In this document: in pieces, positions 1-8,817 of the stretch
Layout of the letters: every line of letters begins with the position of its first letter
Position numbering within the stretch: the first letter of the stretch is position 1
NCBI GenBank assembly: GCA_913056195.1
Contig: CAJXMF010000003.1
Coordinates: forward strand, 35,406 to 99,405
Reading direction: 5' to 3'
Length of the DNA stretch: 64,000 nt
Source of the DNA: an uncultured Methylococcaceae bacterium
Lineage (GTDB): Bacteria > Pseudomonadota > Gammaproteobacteria > Methylococcales > Methylomonadaceae
Program-made: the position numbers and the translations under genes
The notes under the pieces: generated by a model
What the model saw: only the letters and a program-made list of their open reading frames with translations
Databases searched by the model: none
What the model was told of the DNA's origin: nothing

Positions 1-565
1 ACAATACGGTATTATCCGCGGCCACATCTTCCTGCCTGACGATGCCGGATACGCGGATAAATTCATCGCCATCATTCAGCGTCATACGCTTCTCGCCCCG
101 GACTTTCAAATTACCATTGGGCAACACCTGAACGACGGTGACGGAAACTTTACCGGTCAGAGTATTGTTCTGTTGCGACGTCCCTGTCCCCTGGAATCGA
201 TGCGTCGATTTCATTTTGGTTTTCAAGTCATGTCCCAGCAAGGCCTGACTGGCAACTCCCCATAATGTGGGTGCCGTCACCGAAACCGAATTATCCTTGC
301 CGGCATCCAGACTGGCCTTTTTTTTGGCTTTGTTCTTTTCTTGCAAGACAATCGTCAGAATATCGCCGACCCGTCTGGCGACACGGTTTTCGAACAGTCG
401 GGTATCATAACCCGCTTGGTAAATTGAACCGGTATTTTGTGCCGGCGGCCTTAAATCACTGGCCTGCGCCGGTGCGAAGTCCGGGTCACGTTTGGGCAAA
501 CTGCCCCCACACGCCGTCAACAGCGACGCCATCAGTACAACGCTTACTATTTTAATCCTGTTCAT
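1..565 (-). CDS. flgH: Flagellar L-ring protein FlgH (partial, C-terminus outside window)
   Basis: This lipoprotein forms the outer-membrane L ring around the flagellar rod. It is absent from the ORF track because its stop lies beyond the window edge. Reading back from the ATG at 565 gives MNRIKIVSVVLMASLLTACGG, a signal peptide with lipobox LTAC. A proline-rich stretch and a segment matching the FlgH core follow (RVGDILTIVLQEKN, then VQVLPNGNLKVRGEKRM). About 188 codons are visible. It is the last gene seen of the minus-strand flgBCDEFGH run and starts 22 bp after the flgG stop. The plus-strand ORF at 265-555 is its shadow. Confidence 0.95.
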   Translation of the reverse strand, partial: MNRIKIVSVVLMASLLTACGGSLPKRDPDFAPAQASDLRPPAQNTGSIYQAGYDTRLFENRVARRVGDILTIVLQEKNKAKKKASLDAGKDNSVSVTAPTLWGVASQALLGHDLKTKMKSTHRFQGTGTSQQNNTLTGKVSVTVVQVLPNGNLKVRGEKRMTLNDGDEFIRVSGIVRQEDVAADNTVL

Positions 566-587
566 AACATGACCTGCATGTATTGCA

Positions 588-1376
588 CTAGAGCTGTTGG
601 GTAACAAAGGACAACATTTGGTCGGTTTTCGAGATTGCCTTCGAATTCATTTCATATGCCCTTTGTGTCTCGATCATATTGACCAGCTCCTCGACCACGT
701 TGACGTTAGAGGTTTCCAATGAACCTTGAAACAAAGGCCCGTATTCATTCTCACCCGGATTACCAATAACCGGCGCACCACTGGAAACCGATTCACGATA
801 CAGGTTTTCCCCCACCGGCTCCAGACCCGTCGGGTTAACAAAGTCAGCCAGTTGAATCTGGCCTAGCTGAACCGGTGTTGCATTGCCGGGCTGCAAGGCG
901 GATACCGTACCATCGCGGCCGATAGTGAGTGACATGGTATCCGGCGGTACCGTAATCGCAGGTTGTAATTCCAGACCGCCAGAGGTTACGATTTGTCCTG
1001 TAGAGCTGAGTTTGAACTCACCGTTCCGGGTATAGTTGATATCCCCATTGGGCATCAGTATCTGGAAAAAACCACGCCCGCTGACCGCCACATCCAGGGA
1101 GTTTTTCGTTTGTTGGAGATTACCCTGGGTATGAATTTTTTCAGTGGCTACGGTTCTGACCCCGGTGCCTAACTGCAAACCTGAGGGGAGCGTTGTATTC
1201 TGTGTGGATTGTGCACCGACCTGGCGTATATTTTGATACACCAGGTCTTCAAACAAAGGTCGGGATTTTTTAAATCCGGTGGTATTTACATTGGCCAGGT
1301 TATTGGAAATAACCGCCATTCTGGTTTGTTGGGCATCAAGGCCGGTTTTGGCCACCCATAATGCGCGTTCTGTCAT
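588..1376 (-). CDS. flgG: Flagellar distal rod protein FlgG
   Basis: FlgG builds the distal rod of the flagellar basal body. The 262-residue product has the usual family length. It has the N-terminal rod-protein signature ([17 protein letters not shown]) and the C-terminal helix ([26 protein letters not shown]) shared by axial flagellar proteins. Both ends form the coiled-coil core in rod and hook proteins. It lies between flgF and flgH, as in most gamma-proteobacteria. Residues such as [16 protein letters not shown] fit FlgG. The gene appears intact. Confidence 0.97.
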   Translation of the reverse strand: MTERALWVAKTGLDAQQTRMAVISNNLANVNTTGFKKSRPLFEDLVYQNIRQVGAQSTQNTTLPSGLQLGTGVRTVATEKIHTQGNLQQTKNSLDVAVSGRGFFQILMPNGDINYTRNGEFKLSSTGQIVTSGGLELQPAITVPPDTMSLTIGRDGTVSALQPGNATPVQLGQIQLADFVNPTGLEPVGENLYRESVSSGAPVIGNPGENEYGPLFQGSLETSNVNVVEELVNMIETQRAYEMNSKAISKTDQMLSFVTQQL

Positions 1377-1425
1377 AACACCCTCCTGATGACATTTTTT
1401 TGTCTTATCAAGAGTAATGCAGTTT

Positions 1426-2166
1426 CTATGCCATTTGCATCAGTTTGGCCGCAGCACTGGCGTTTTCGTCGGCATTTTTCATAACTTTGGTCTGCAACTC
1501 AAAATGACGCGCTAATTCAATCATCGACACCATCGCTTCGATAGCATTGACATTACTGCCTTCCAGCGCGCCTTGAACCAAGCTGACATCGGCGCTGGCC
1601 GGCAAAGCGTTACCCGCTTTGTCATACATCAGACCATCGAGTCCTTTTTCCAGAGCCTGAGTTTCGGGTTTAACCAGTTTGATCCGGTCAACGACAACCA
1701 GGGTCGCTGCATTGCTACCTAACGGCACAATACTGATTGTGCCGTCGCGACCAATCTCCAGCTTATCGTATGGCGGAATGGCAACCGGCCCCTGAGCACC
1801 TAAAACCGGCAAACCTGCTTCAGTTTGCAATTGACCTTGCGGTGAAATTTTCAAATTTCCTGAGCGAGTATAGGCTTCCTGACCATCCTTACCGGAAACC
1901 GCCAGCCAACCATCCCCTTTAATCGCCACATCCAGATTTCGCCCCGTTGTTTGCAACATCCCCATGCTCATGTCTGTCGCCGGACGTTCGGTCATCGCAT
2001 AAACCCGGCTCGGATACCCTGGACCAAATACCGGCATACTGCGAAATTGATGTAAATCCGACTTGAAGCCCGTGGTCTGACTGTTCGCCAGATTATTGGC
2101 GTTCGCCGTTTGCGCCAGCAAGGTCTGCTTAGCGCCACTCATTGCAATAAAGAGACTACGATCCAT
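1426..2166 (-). CDS. flgF: Flagellar proximal rod protein FlgF
   Basis: FlgF is a proximal rod subunit of the flagellar basal body. The 246-residue protein starts [16 protein letters not shown] and carries the rod motif [17 protein letters not shown]. The C-terminal helix [27 protein letters not shown] is typical of FlgF. It lies 17 bp downstream of flgE and 49 bp upstream of flgG on the same strand, so it is probably cotranscribed with them. Nothing looks unusual in length or motif content. Confidence 0.96.
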   Translation of the reverse strand: MDRSLFIAMSGAKQTLLAQTANANNLANSQTTGFKSDLHQFRSMPVFGPGYPSRVYAMTERPATDMSMGMLQTTGRNLDVAIKGDGWLAVSGKDGQEAYTRSGNLKISPQGQLQTEAGLPVLGAQGPVAIPPYDKLEIGRDGTISIVPLGSNAATLVVVDRIKLVKPETQALEKGLDGLMYDKAGNALPASADVSLVQGALEGSNVNAIEAMVSMIELARHFELQTKVMKNADENASAAAKLMQMA

Positions 2167-2183
2167 GCGCGTTTCTCCTGGCT

Positions 2184-3470
2184 TTAAATATTCAGAATAC
2201 TCTGAACAATCTGGTTTTCAGTGGTAATGGTTTTGGCATTGGCCTGGTAGGACTGTTGAGCCACGATCAAATTTACCAATTGCTTTGACAATTCAACATT
2301 AGAGGCTTCAACTGATCCCGATTGAATCACCCCAAAATTATTGGACCCCGGTTGCCCCGACACCGGATCACCGGAAGCGGCATTTTGTCCCCAAATGGTA
2401 TCACCTTGTTTGGATAAGCCTTGCGGATTCGAGAATCGACTTAATGCCACCTGTCCCAATGTCTTGGAACCGCCATTACTGAACCGGGCAAAAATCACCC
2501 CTTCTTTATCGGTATCGATCCCCGTCAATTGCCCGGCAGGCAAACCATTCTGTTTAAGCTCATTAACACTGAACTTTTGATTGAACTGAGTTGAACCAAA
2601 ATAACTCAGCTTGTTGATCTCAATATCGCTGGCACCCGTCGCTGGCGTAATCGCATAAGGCGCTAAATCGAATAACCCATCCACGACACCACTTGAGTTC
2701 ACCGGTGCTTTTAGATTGCCAGCGGCATCAAATTTCAGCTCACCAAAAGCGGCTCCCGATTGCAAATTAACCGGATTACCATCAATATAATGATGAACCT
2801 CCCAAGTCGGGTCACCGGCAACCACGCCCTTATTGACGAAATAAGTGGTAAAAATATGCGACGTCCCAAATGAATCATACACAGTGCCCGAGGTTTGACT
2901 CGTATAGGTATTGACATTTGTTTTATCAAAAGGCGTGACCGCTGCGATAGGTTTACTAGCATCAAGATTGACCCCAATACTAAGCTTATCTGTTGCACGC
3001 GGCTGACCGGCAATGGTATTAATTTGGATAGGTTGCATCACACCGGTACTGAAACCATCGGCTACGGTATTTCCATTTGGCCGGTAGGCCAGTAAGGCCT
3101 GCCCCTGATTGTTGACAATATAGCCATCCTTGTTGAGTTTGAACTCTCCGGATCGCGTATAAGAACGATTGTTCACATCAGTTGGGCTGGCGGCCAGGCT
3201 AAAAAAACCCTCACCACTGATCGCCAAATCAAGATTGTTGCCGGTAAAATTCAGATTTCCCTGCTTAAATTGTTGTGCCACATTGGCAACCCGTACACCT
3301 GACCCTGCCGTAATCGCACTCACCCCACCCAAACTTGCTGCATAAACATCGGCAAATTCAGCCCGTGACTTTTTAAAGCCTGTCGTGTTGGCATTGGCAA
3401 TATTATTGCCGGTTACCGCCAGATTCTTGGATGCGGCCGCCAGGCCACTTAATGCTGTACTAAATCCCAT
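2184..3470 (-). CDS. flgE: Flagellar hook protein FlgE
   Basis: FlgE polymerises into the flagellar hook. The 428-residue product begins MGFSTALSGLAAASKNL and carries [18 protein letters not shown], the axial-protein N-terminal signature. It ends with the conserved SNVELSKQLVNLIVAQQSYQ helix. The variable middle part (residues about 130-350) forms the surface-exposed domains in known hooks. It follows flgD by 12 bp. The length is within the range for gamma-proteobacterial FlgE. Confidence 0.97.
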   Translation of the reverse strand: MGFSTALSGLAAASKNLAVTGNNIANANTTGFKKSRAEFADVYAASLGGVSAITAGSGVRVANVAQQFKQGNLNFTGNNLDLAISGEGFFSLAASPTDVNNRSYTRSGEFKLNKDGYIVNNQGQALLAYRPNGNTVADGFSTGVMQPIQINTIAGQPRATDKLSIGVNLDASKPIAAVTPFDKTNVNTYTSQTSGTVYDSFGTSHIFTTYFVNKGVVAGDPTWEVHHYIDGNPVNLQSGAAFGELKFDAAGNLKAPVNSSGVVDGLFDLAPYAITPATGASDIEINKLSYFGSTQFNQKFSVNELKQNGLPAGQLTGIDTDKEGVIFARFSNGGSKTLGQVALSRFSNPQGLSKQGDTIWGQNAASGDPVSGQPGSNNFGVIQSGSVEASNVELSKQLVNLIVAQQSYQANAKTITTENQIVQSILNI

Positions 3471-3482
3471 CGTTCACCTACC

Positions 3483-4157
3483 TCACAAAATTTGTTTGAT
3501 TTCACTGAATTTGACTGAACCGAGGCCTTGCAGATTAACCTTTAGGCCTTGTCCACCCTGATTCAAACTGACGCTTTCCACTTTGGACTTTATATGTGTT
3601 TGCAATACCGTATTCTGTTTTCCGATTTGAGCTTCGACCTTGACCTGATAAACACCAGGGTTTGCCAATTCATTGTTATCGGTCATCCCATCCCAACTGA
3701 ATGCCATATCACCCTTAGCCTGTGTGCCTAAATCAATGGTCCGAACCGGCTCGCCCGTAGCTGGGTCTGAAATCTTCAAAATCACAGAACTGGCTGAATC
3801 AGGCAGTGTCACGCTTCCCGAAATCGTGCCGCCAGCGGCGAGCAAACCTTCTGTTGCCGGAGCGGCAACATATCGCCCCACCAGACTTGCCGCCTGCAAA
3901 GCCTGGCCGGAGCTGACAGAGCCTGCAAAATCCTTAAACGATTTTTGCAAATCCTGAATGCCGGAAACTGTGCTGAATTGTGCCATTTGCCCCAAGAAAT
4001 TGCCGTTATCCATCGGCTTTAACGGGTCTTGATGCGTTAATTGCGTTGTCATCAGCTTTAAAAATTGATCTTGCTGTAACGTCGCTTTTTTAGGTTTATT
4101 TTGATCAACAGTCGCCAAACCTAAGTTTTTATATTGACTCAGTGCATCGATAGCCAT
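3483..4157 (-). CDS. flgD: Flagellar hook-capping protein FlgD
   Basis: FlgD sits on the growing hook tip and helps FlgE assemble. The 224-residue protein has the conserved N-terminal FlgD stretch QDQFLKLMTTQLTHQDPLKPMDN at about residues 30-52. The C-terminal Ig-like or tudor-like fold includes AFSWDGMTDNNELANPGVYQ. The gene lies between flgC and flgE with 11-12 bp gaps, which supports cotranscription. Confidence 0.96.
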   Translation of the reverse strand: MAIDALSQYKNLGLATVDQNKPKKATLQQDQFLKLMTTQLTHQDPLKPMDNGNFLGQMAQFSTVSGIQDLQKSFKDFAGSVSSGQALQAASLVGRYVAAPATEGLLAAGGTISGSVTLPDSASSVILKISDPATGEPVRTIDLGTQAKGDMAFSWDGMTDNNELANPGVYQVKVEAQIGKQNTVLQTHIKSKVESVSLNQGGQGLKVNLQGLGSVKFSEIKQIL

Positions 4158-4168
4158 CGATTAATCTC

Positions 4169-4582
4169 CTATTGTCCCATTCTCAAGGTCTGCAACATCA
4201 ACTGCTTGGCCGTATCCAGCACTTGAACATTATTCTGATAGGAACGCGATGCCGACATCATATTGGCCATCTCTTCGACCGTATTGACATTGGGTTTATA
4301 GATATAGCCATTTTCATCCGCCATCGGATGATTAGGCGCATATTCCATCACCGGAGGCGCTTGGTTTTCGACGACACCTTTAATCATCACCCCGCTGGCC
4401 GCCTGCTGCGTATCCAATAAATTTTTAAGTTCGGCAGCAAACACCGGCTGTCTGGATTTATAAACCTGATCAATGCTGCTGCTGACACTGTTGGCATTGG
4501 AAATATTACTGGCTACCAGGTTTAAACGCAGGTTTTGTGCATTCATGCCACTGCCGGCAATATCAAAGATTTTCATAGTCAT
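4169..4582 (-). CDS. flgC: Flagellar proximal rod protein FlgC
   Basis: FlgC is a proximal rod subunit. The 137-residue product carries NLVASNISNANS near the N-terminus and VNTVEEMANMMSASRSYQNNVQVL near the C-terminus, both family hallmarks. The first ATG at 4582 is preferred over the in-frame ATG six bases downstream, because AAGGA lies about eight bases upstream of it. It begins two bases after the flgB stop, so the two are probably translationally coupled. Confidence 0.96.
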   Translation of the reverse strand: MTMKIFDIAGSGMNAQNLRLNLVASNISNANSVSSSIDQVYKSRQPVFAAELKNLLDTQQAASGVMIKGVVENQAPPVMEYAPNHPMADENGYIYKPNVNTVEEMANMMSASRSYQNNVQVLDTAKQLMLQTLRMGQ

Positions 4583-4584
4583 GG

Positions 4585-4974
4585 TTATTGTCCTTTAATC
4601 GCCGCCATCAATCCGGAAAATTTGCCATTGAGAAACCGCAGGCTGGCTTGGTATTGCACCGCATTTTCAGCATATTTAGCCTGTTCGATATGCTCTTCCA
4701 CCGTATTACCATCTAATGAAGCCTGCTGGGGATTACGGTATTTAAGCTCGCCACCCAGCCATTGCTGATCTGGCACGATATGCCGTTGCCGCGTTTTTTC
4801 GAGACTGATATGAGAAGACTGCTGCTGTAAAACCGCTTTGAAATCCAGGTCACGCGCCTTATAGTCAGGCGTATCCGCATTCGCCAGATTGGCGGCTAAA
4901 AGTTCGCTGCGTTTCTCCCGCAGCATCAACGCGTCAGGATGAAGGCCTAAAGCCGATTGAAAGTTGATTGCCAT
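4585..4974 (-). CDS. flgB: Flagellar proximal rod protein FlgB
   Basis: FlgB is a proximal rod subunit and the first gene of the flgBCDEFGH run. The translation has LLAANLANADTPDYKARDLDF, the rod-protein signature, and the C-terminal helix NTVEEHIEQAKYAENAVQYQASLRFL. The ORF track starts at 4986 (MVTVMAINF). The ATG at 4974 (MAINFQSALG) is preferred because GGTGA lies five bases before it. No good ribosome site precedes the longer start. A sigma-54-like promoter sits just upstream. Confidence 0.94.
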   Translation of the reverse strand: MAINFQSALGLHPDALMLREKRSELLAANLANADTPDYKARDLDFKAVLQQQSSHISLEKTRQRHIVPDQQWLGGELKYRNPQQASLDGNTVEEHIEQAKYAENAVQYQASLRFLNGKFSGLMAAIKGQ

Positions 4975-5008
4975 AACTGTCACCATTTTGTCTTTTTACA
5001 AAATGACA

Positions 5009-5024
5009 TGCAGTTTATGTACCA
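5009..5024 (-). promoter_or_regulatory. Sigma-54-type promoter upstream of flgB
   Basis: The minus strand reads TGGTACATAAACTGCA. The GG and GC dinucleotides are 10 bases apart, as at -24/-12 of RpoN promoters (consensus TGGCACG-N4-TTGCA). It lies about 35 bases before the chosen flgB start. RpoN control of basal-body genes is usual in polar-flagellate gamma-proteobacteria. The site is read by eye. Confidence 0.6.
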
Positions 5025-5082
5025 ACTTTTATAAAGAAAAAATCAAAAAGAGGGAAGTGTATCAAACGGCAGCGGACACTCA

Positions 5083-5904
5083 CTATTTCTTGCGATAAAA
5101 GCGTGCGCCGCCCATTCTGACCGATTCAAATTGTGTTAATGTCTGCGGCATGGCTTCGGTACTGCTGAGAAAAATAGCACCACCCGGCTCCAGAGCATCC
5201 GCCATGCGCCGTAAAATATCGACTTTAATCGGATTAGGAAAGTAAATCAGTACATTACGACAAAAAATAACATCGAAACGTCCTAGCACCGAAAATGGTT
5301 TAAGCAAATTAAAGGGTTGGAATTTGACCCGGTTTGTAATCCTGGAATTTAAACGATAACCGTCGGCAACCGGTGAAAAATAATGCGCTTTATAGTAATG
5401 GTCCAAGCCTCTGGACACAGCGAGTTCACTATAAACTGCCTGCCGCGCGCGTACCAGAACCGCTTCGGAAATATCGGTGCCGATAATTTGCACGTTTTTC
5501 GACTTACCCAGCTTTTGAATAACACGTTCTGCACACATACTGATGGAATACGGCTCCTGCCCTGTCGAACAGGCCGCCGACCAGATTTTGACAGAGCCTT
5601 CCTTGCGCGCCAGCAGCTCGGGCAACACATAATCCAGTAACACATCGAATTGTACGGAATCTCTGAACCAAAATGTTTCATTGGTCGTCATCGCATCCAC
5701 AACGGCCACTTTAAGCTGTTGAGTCATCGGCTTTAATGAATTCAGGCCTTGTACCAATTCGGGAAAAGACGTCAGATCAAATTTTTTCAACACCGGCGAC
5801 AAACGGCTCTGTACCAGATACTGCTTGTTTTTACCCAGCTCTATTCCACTATTTTCAAGCAAAAAATCACAAATAGCCTGATAGTCCAGCGCCGAAATAT
5901 CCAT
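5083..5904 (-). CDS. cheR: Chemotaxis protein methyltransferase CheR
   Basis: CheR uses S-adenosylmethionine to methylate glutamates on chemoreceptors during adaptation. The 273-residue product has an N-terminal helical CheR domain. A SAM-binding methyltransferase domain follows, with WSAACSTGQEPYSISM at about residue 108 and the downstream FDVIFCRNVLIYF motif. It lies between cheV and flgB on the same strand, a common gamma-proteobacterial order. No C-terminal pentapeptide-binding or TPR extension is seen, so this is the short form. Confidence 0.96.
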   Translation of the reverse strand: MDISALDYQAICDFLLENSGIELGKNKQYLVQSRLSPVLKKFDLTSFPELVQGLNSLKPMTQQLKVAVVDAMTTNETFWFRDSVQFDVLLDYVLPELLARKEGSVKIWSAACSTGQEPYSISMCAERVIQKLGKSKNVQIIGTDISEAVLVRARQAVYSELAVSRGLDHYYKAHYFSPVADGYRLNSRITNRVKFQPFNLLKPFSVLGRFDVIFCRNVLIYFPNPIKVDILRRMADALEPGGAIFLSSTEAMPQTLTQFESVRMGGARFYRKK

Positions 5905-5971
5905 CTTAAGTATGCTCTGCCATTAATACAATCATGCTTTTTTAACAAGCACCCAAACAGCACTGACCTTT

Positions 5972-6910
5972 CTAGTTATCAAATTGTGCATGATACCGTT
6001 TCAACTGATTTTGGATGGTTTTTATCAATTCATCAGGCTCAAATTTAGCCAAAAACTCATTGGCACCAACCTTTTCCACCATGGAAGAATTAAAGACCCC
6101 ACTCAATGATGTATGCAAAATCAAATAAACATCCTTCATAAGCGGATCATTTTTTATTTTTGTCGCCAAGGTATAACCATCCATTCGCGGCATCTCGACA
6201 TCGGAAATGATCATGGTGTAATGCTCCGAAATATCAACACCCTGTTCGGACAATTCCTGTAAATGCTCCCAAGCGTCCAAGCCATCTTTATGCAATTCAC
6301 ATTCCAGCCCAACCTGTTCGCACACTTTTTTAACCTGATTCCGCGCCACCAGTGAATCATCGACAACCAGCACCCTGTCTTCTGCCTGACTTAAGCCTTC
6401 CTCGACCAATTCTTCCTGGGCCTGTTCTCTTGAACCGATGACCTCCTTCATCACCTTCTCGACATCAATAACCTCAATCAATTCATCTTCGAATTCTGTC
6501 ACCGCCGTTAAATAACTGTTTCGTCCACTGCCGCCCGGCGGTGCATTGACAGCGTCCCATCCGATATTGATGATACGATCGACCGACGCCACCATAAAGC
6601 CTTGTACGCCCCGATTATATTCGGTCACAATCACATAAGCTCCCTCGCCCCGATTAAGCGGCGGCATTCCAATCGACATGGCCAAATCCAATACTGGAAT
6701 GGTTTCCCCCCGCAAATGGGCGACACCACAAATCACTGAATTTGCTTTGGGTATCTGGGTGAGCTGTGGACATTGAATGACCTCCTTCACCTTAAATACA
6801 TTGATACCGAAGCGCTGCTGCCGTCCACTCAATTTGAATAACAACAATTCAAACCGATTGTGACCGGCCAGCTTTGTTCGTTGATCGACACCGTCGAGTA
6901 CTCCAGCCAT
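5972..6910 (-). CDS. cheV: Chemotaxis coupling protein CheV (CheW-receiver fusion)
   Basis: CheV couples chemoreceptors to CheA and has its own phosphorylatable receiver. The 312-residue product has an N-terminal CheW domain (about 20-160), including FGINVFKVKEVIQ and LRGETIPVLDLA. The C-terminal response-regulator domain (about 178-305) has the acidic pair in VLVVDDSLVARNQ and a phosphoacceptor Asp in IISDVEMPRMDGY. It is upstream of cheR and divergent from flgA. It probably tunes adaptation with CheR. Confidence 0.96.
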   Translation of the reverse strand: MAGVLDGVDQRTKLAGHNRFELLLFKLSGRQQRFGINVFKVKEVIQCPQLTQIPKANSVICGVAHLRGETIPVLDLAMSIGMPPLNRGEGAYVIVTEYNRGVQGFMVASVDRIINIGWDAVNAPPGGSGRNSYLTAVTEFEDELIEVIDVEKVMKEVIGSREQAQEELVEEGLSQAEDRVLVVDDSLVARNQVKKVCEQVGLECELHKDGLDAWEHLQELSEQGVDISEHYTMIISDVEMPRMDGYTLATKIKNDPLMKDVYLILHTSLSGVFNSSMVEKVGANEFLAKFEPDELIKTIQNQLKRYHAQFDN

Positions 6911-7011
6911 ACTAAAACCTCATTACACTTTTTATTTAAGGCCAGGAAAGGCCTGGCTCCCAAAACTTTCCCTACAGTATAGCGAGCTTCCAGCATTTTA
7001 CTATTTTTTTA

Positions 7012-7027
7012 TGGCCCGATTTATGCT
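7012..7027 (+). promoter_or_regulatory. Sigma-54-type promoter upstream of flgA
   Basis: TGGCCCGATTTATGCT matches the RpoN consensus TGGCACG-N4-TTGCW at nearly every conserved position, with GG and GC spaced by 10 bases. Transcription would start near 7039. That excludes the track start at 7037 for FlgA and favours the ATG at 7067. Confidence 0.7.
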
Positions 7028-7066
7028 TAATATTTTTTGACGTTATTTGACAAAAAACTGACGCAC

Positions 7067-7774
7067 ATGATCAGGACTTTCATACTCTTCATCAGCCTTA
7101 TCTTTTTCAGTCCGTTACTTTATGCTGGAAAATTTCAGGACTTACAGGGTGTACAAAACTTATTCAAAACATTCCTTGATGCACAACTGGCTAAAAATTC
7201 CGCCGTTACCGATGATGTTGAAATCAGTTATCGTCTTTCAAAACTGGACAATCGCCTGAAGCTCCCGGCATGCGCTCAAAAACCCGAGGTTTTTGTTCTG
7301 AAAGAGCCATTGAAAGCAGGAAGAAATACATTGGGAATACGTTGCCGAGCCAATAAGAGATGGACAATCTATAACGGTGTTACGATAAAACTGGTCAAAC
7401 CCGTTCTGGTTATGACACAATCACTTAACCGCGGCGATCAACTGACAAAACAGCATTTGCGTTATCAAAGAATGGATATTGGCTTGTTGCGCCAAGGCTA
7501 CCTAAGCAATCCTGAATCGGTTTTAAATAAACAAGCCAAACGCTACTTGCCGGCAGGGTCGCTGGTCAACCCACGTTATTTTGAAGCACCTGACCTGGTC
7601 AAGCGCGGCGAAATCGTCAAAATTCAGGTAAAAAGTCCCGCTTTTCAAATCAGCATGGCCGGCATTGCCTTGATGAACGGAAAAGCAGGACAAAATATAC
7701 GCGTTAAAAACATCGCCTCAAAACGCATCATTCAGGCACGCGTCACCAAACCAGGCCTGGTGACAATTTTTTGA
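7067..7774 (+). CDS. flgA: Flagellar P-ring assembly chaperone FlgA
   Basis: FlgA is a periplasmic chaperone for assembly of the FlgI P ring. From the ATG at 7067 the product is 235 residues and starts with signal peptide MIRTFILFISLIFFSPLLYAG. The SAF-type C-terminal region follows (LVMTQSLNRGDQLTKQHL, then LPAGSLVNPRYFEAPDLVKRGEIVKI), and this is the recognisable part of FlgA. The track start at 7037 is a TTG at the predicted transcription start and would spoil the signal peptide. The gene is divergent from cheV and followed by flgM. Confidence 0.93.
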   Translation: MIRTFILFISLIFFSPLLYAGKFQDLQGVQNLFKTFLDAQLAKNSAVTDDVEISYRLSKLDNRLKLPACAQKPEVFVLKEPLKAGRNTLGIRCRANKRWTIYNGVTIKLVKPVLVMTQSLNRGDQLTKQHLRYQRMDIGLLRQGYLSNPESVLNKQAKRYLPAGSLVNPRYFEAPDLVKRGEIVKIQVKSPAFQISMAGIALMNGKAGQNIRVKNIASKRIIQARVTKPGLVTIF

Positions 7775-7829
7775 CCCAATCGAATAACAAAAACATAACA
7801 CATGGTTTTACAAAAAATGACTTATTTAT

Positions 7830-7856
7830 TAAAGTTATTGATTAAAATGCCGATAA
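7830..7856 (+). promoter_or_regulatory. Sigma-28 (FliA) promoter of flgM
   Basis: TAAAGTTA, 11 bases, then GCCGATAA is almost exactly the FliA consensus (TAAAGTTT-N11-GCCGATAA). It lies 32 bases before the flgM ATG. FlgM is the anti-sigma factor for FliA, so this site would make a direct negative feedback loop. Confidence 0.88.
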
Positions 7857-7888
7857 CCACTATAGGAAAATAGTCACTGGAGATTCTT

Positions 7889-8194
7889 ATGGCAATTAAT
7901 TCAATAACCGGAAAAAATACACCGCTTGTTACAACAGGCTCAAATACAAAAAAAGACACCGTCGAGCAGGCGACAAAAAAATCGCCTCCGGCACGTACGG
8001 AGTTTGATAACTTTGATGCAACGGCCGTCAGCCAGAAAATAAAACAGGCATTAACCAGCAATCCCTCACCCGTACTGAACGAGGAAAAAATCAATGCGGT
8101 CAAAGAAGCGCTTCAAAAAGGCAATTACCAGATTAATGCCGATAGTATTGCTGAAAAAATGCTGCAATTTGACAACCCATTTAACAACCCATAA
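7889..8194 (+). CDS. flgM: Anti-sigma-28 factor FlgM
   Basis: FlgM binds and holds sigma-28 until the hook-basal body is finished, then leaves through the flagellar export gate. The 101-residue product starts MAINSITGKN and has a low-complexity, disordered-looking N-terminal half. The C-terminal FlgM motif reads NAVKEALQKGNYQINADSIAEKML. A ribosome site (GGAG) lies seven bases before the ATG. It sits behind a sigma-28 promoter and directly before flgN, the usual gene order. Confidence 0.95.
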   Translation: MAINSITGKNTPLVTTGSNTKKDTVEQATKKSPPARTEFDNFDATAVSQKIKQALTSNPSPVLNEEKINAVKEALQKGNYQINADSIAEKMLQFDNPFNNP

Positions 8195-8196
8195 TT

Positions 8197-8691
8197 ATGA
8201 TCAAAAAAACCTATCCGATTACTGAAAAACTGCTGATACAAGGGTATAAGTTGAATCAGGAATTACTGAGTATTCTTGAACGCGAAGCGGAAAAGCTGAA
8301 CAGTCGTCAGGATGCCGCAACGATTGCCCAGCTTGCCGAGCAGAAAAAACGCATTTCACAGCAAATTGAACAATTCAGCCTGCAATTAACGCAGATTTTG
8401 GCAACAGAAGATCTTGAACTAGCGTCTTCTGGCGTACAAGAATATTTTGCCAGGGCCCGGTCTGCAAACCTACCGTTAAAACAAGGCCTTGAAACCTGGC
8501 AAAAATTGACTCAACTGATCAAACAATGCCAGCAGATGAATGAACAAAATGGCGCGAGTATTTCACTTTTAATGCGACATAACCAACGCATTCAACAGAT
8601 TTTTCGTGGCAACAGCCCATTCGCAACAACCTATACTGCAAAAGGCTCGACCACGGCCACACATATTTCGCGCGCGATCGCCTCGGCTTAA
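8197..8691 (+). CDS. flgN: FlgN-type flagellar export chaperone
   Basis: FlgN chaperones the hook-filament junction proteins FlgK and FlgL before export. The 164-residue product is largely helical, with long heptad-like Gln/Glu/Leu stretches (residues about 10-130). The C-terminus is short and Thr/Ala-rich. Sequence conservation in FlgN is weak, so the call rests mainly on size, helical character and position two bases after flgM. It is probably cotranscribed from the sigma-28 promoter. Confidence 0.85.
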   Translation: MIKKTYPITEKLLIQGYKLNQELLSILEREAEKLNSRQDAATIAQLAEQKKRISQQIEQFSLQLTQILATEDLELASSGVQEYFARARSANLPLKQGLETWQKLTQLIKQCQQMNEQNGASISLLMRHNQRIQQIFRGNSPFATTYTAKGSTTATHISRAIASA

Positions 8692-8817
8692 TGACAAAAA
8701 CGGCTTAGGCGGCGATTTTTCCTAACCAGGGCAAGGAAAAAACGATTTCTTGCTGGGTGTTCGCCGTATAAATCTTTATGTTCTATACTGCAAAAAACAA
8801 TTGCAAATATCGTGCTT

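Noticed and set aside
265-555. 96-residue plus-strand ORF at the left edge
   Set aside because: It is antisense to the partial flgH, whose lipoprotein signal and core motifs are clear.
7037-7066. Longer FlgA start in the ORF track
   Set aside because: It is a TTG at the predicted sigma-54 transcription start and would put polar residues before the signal peptide.
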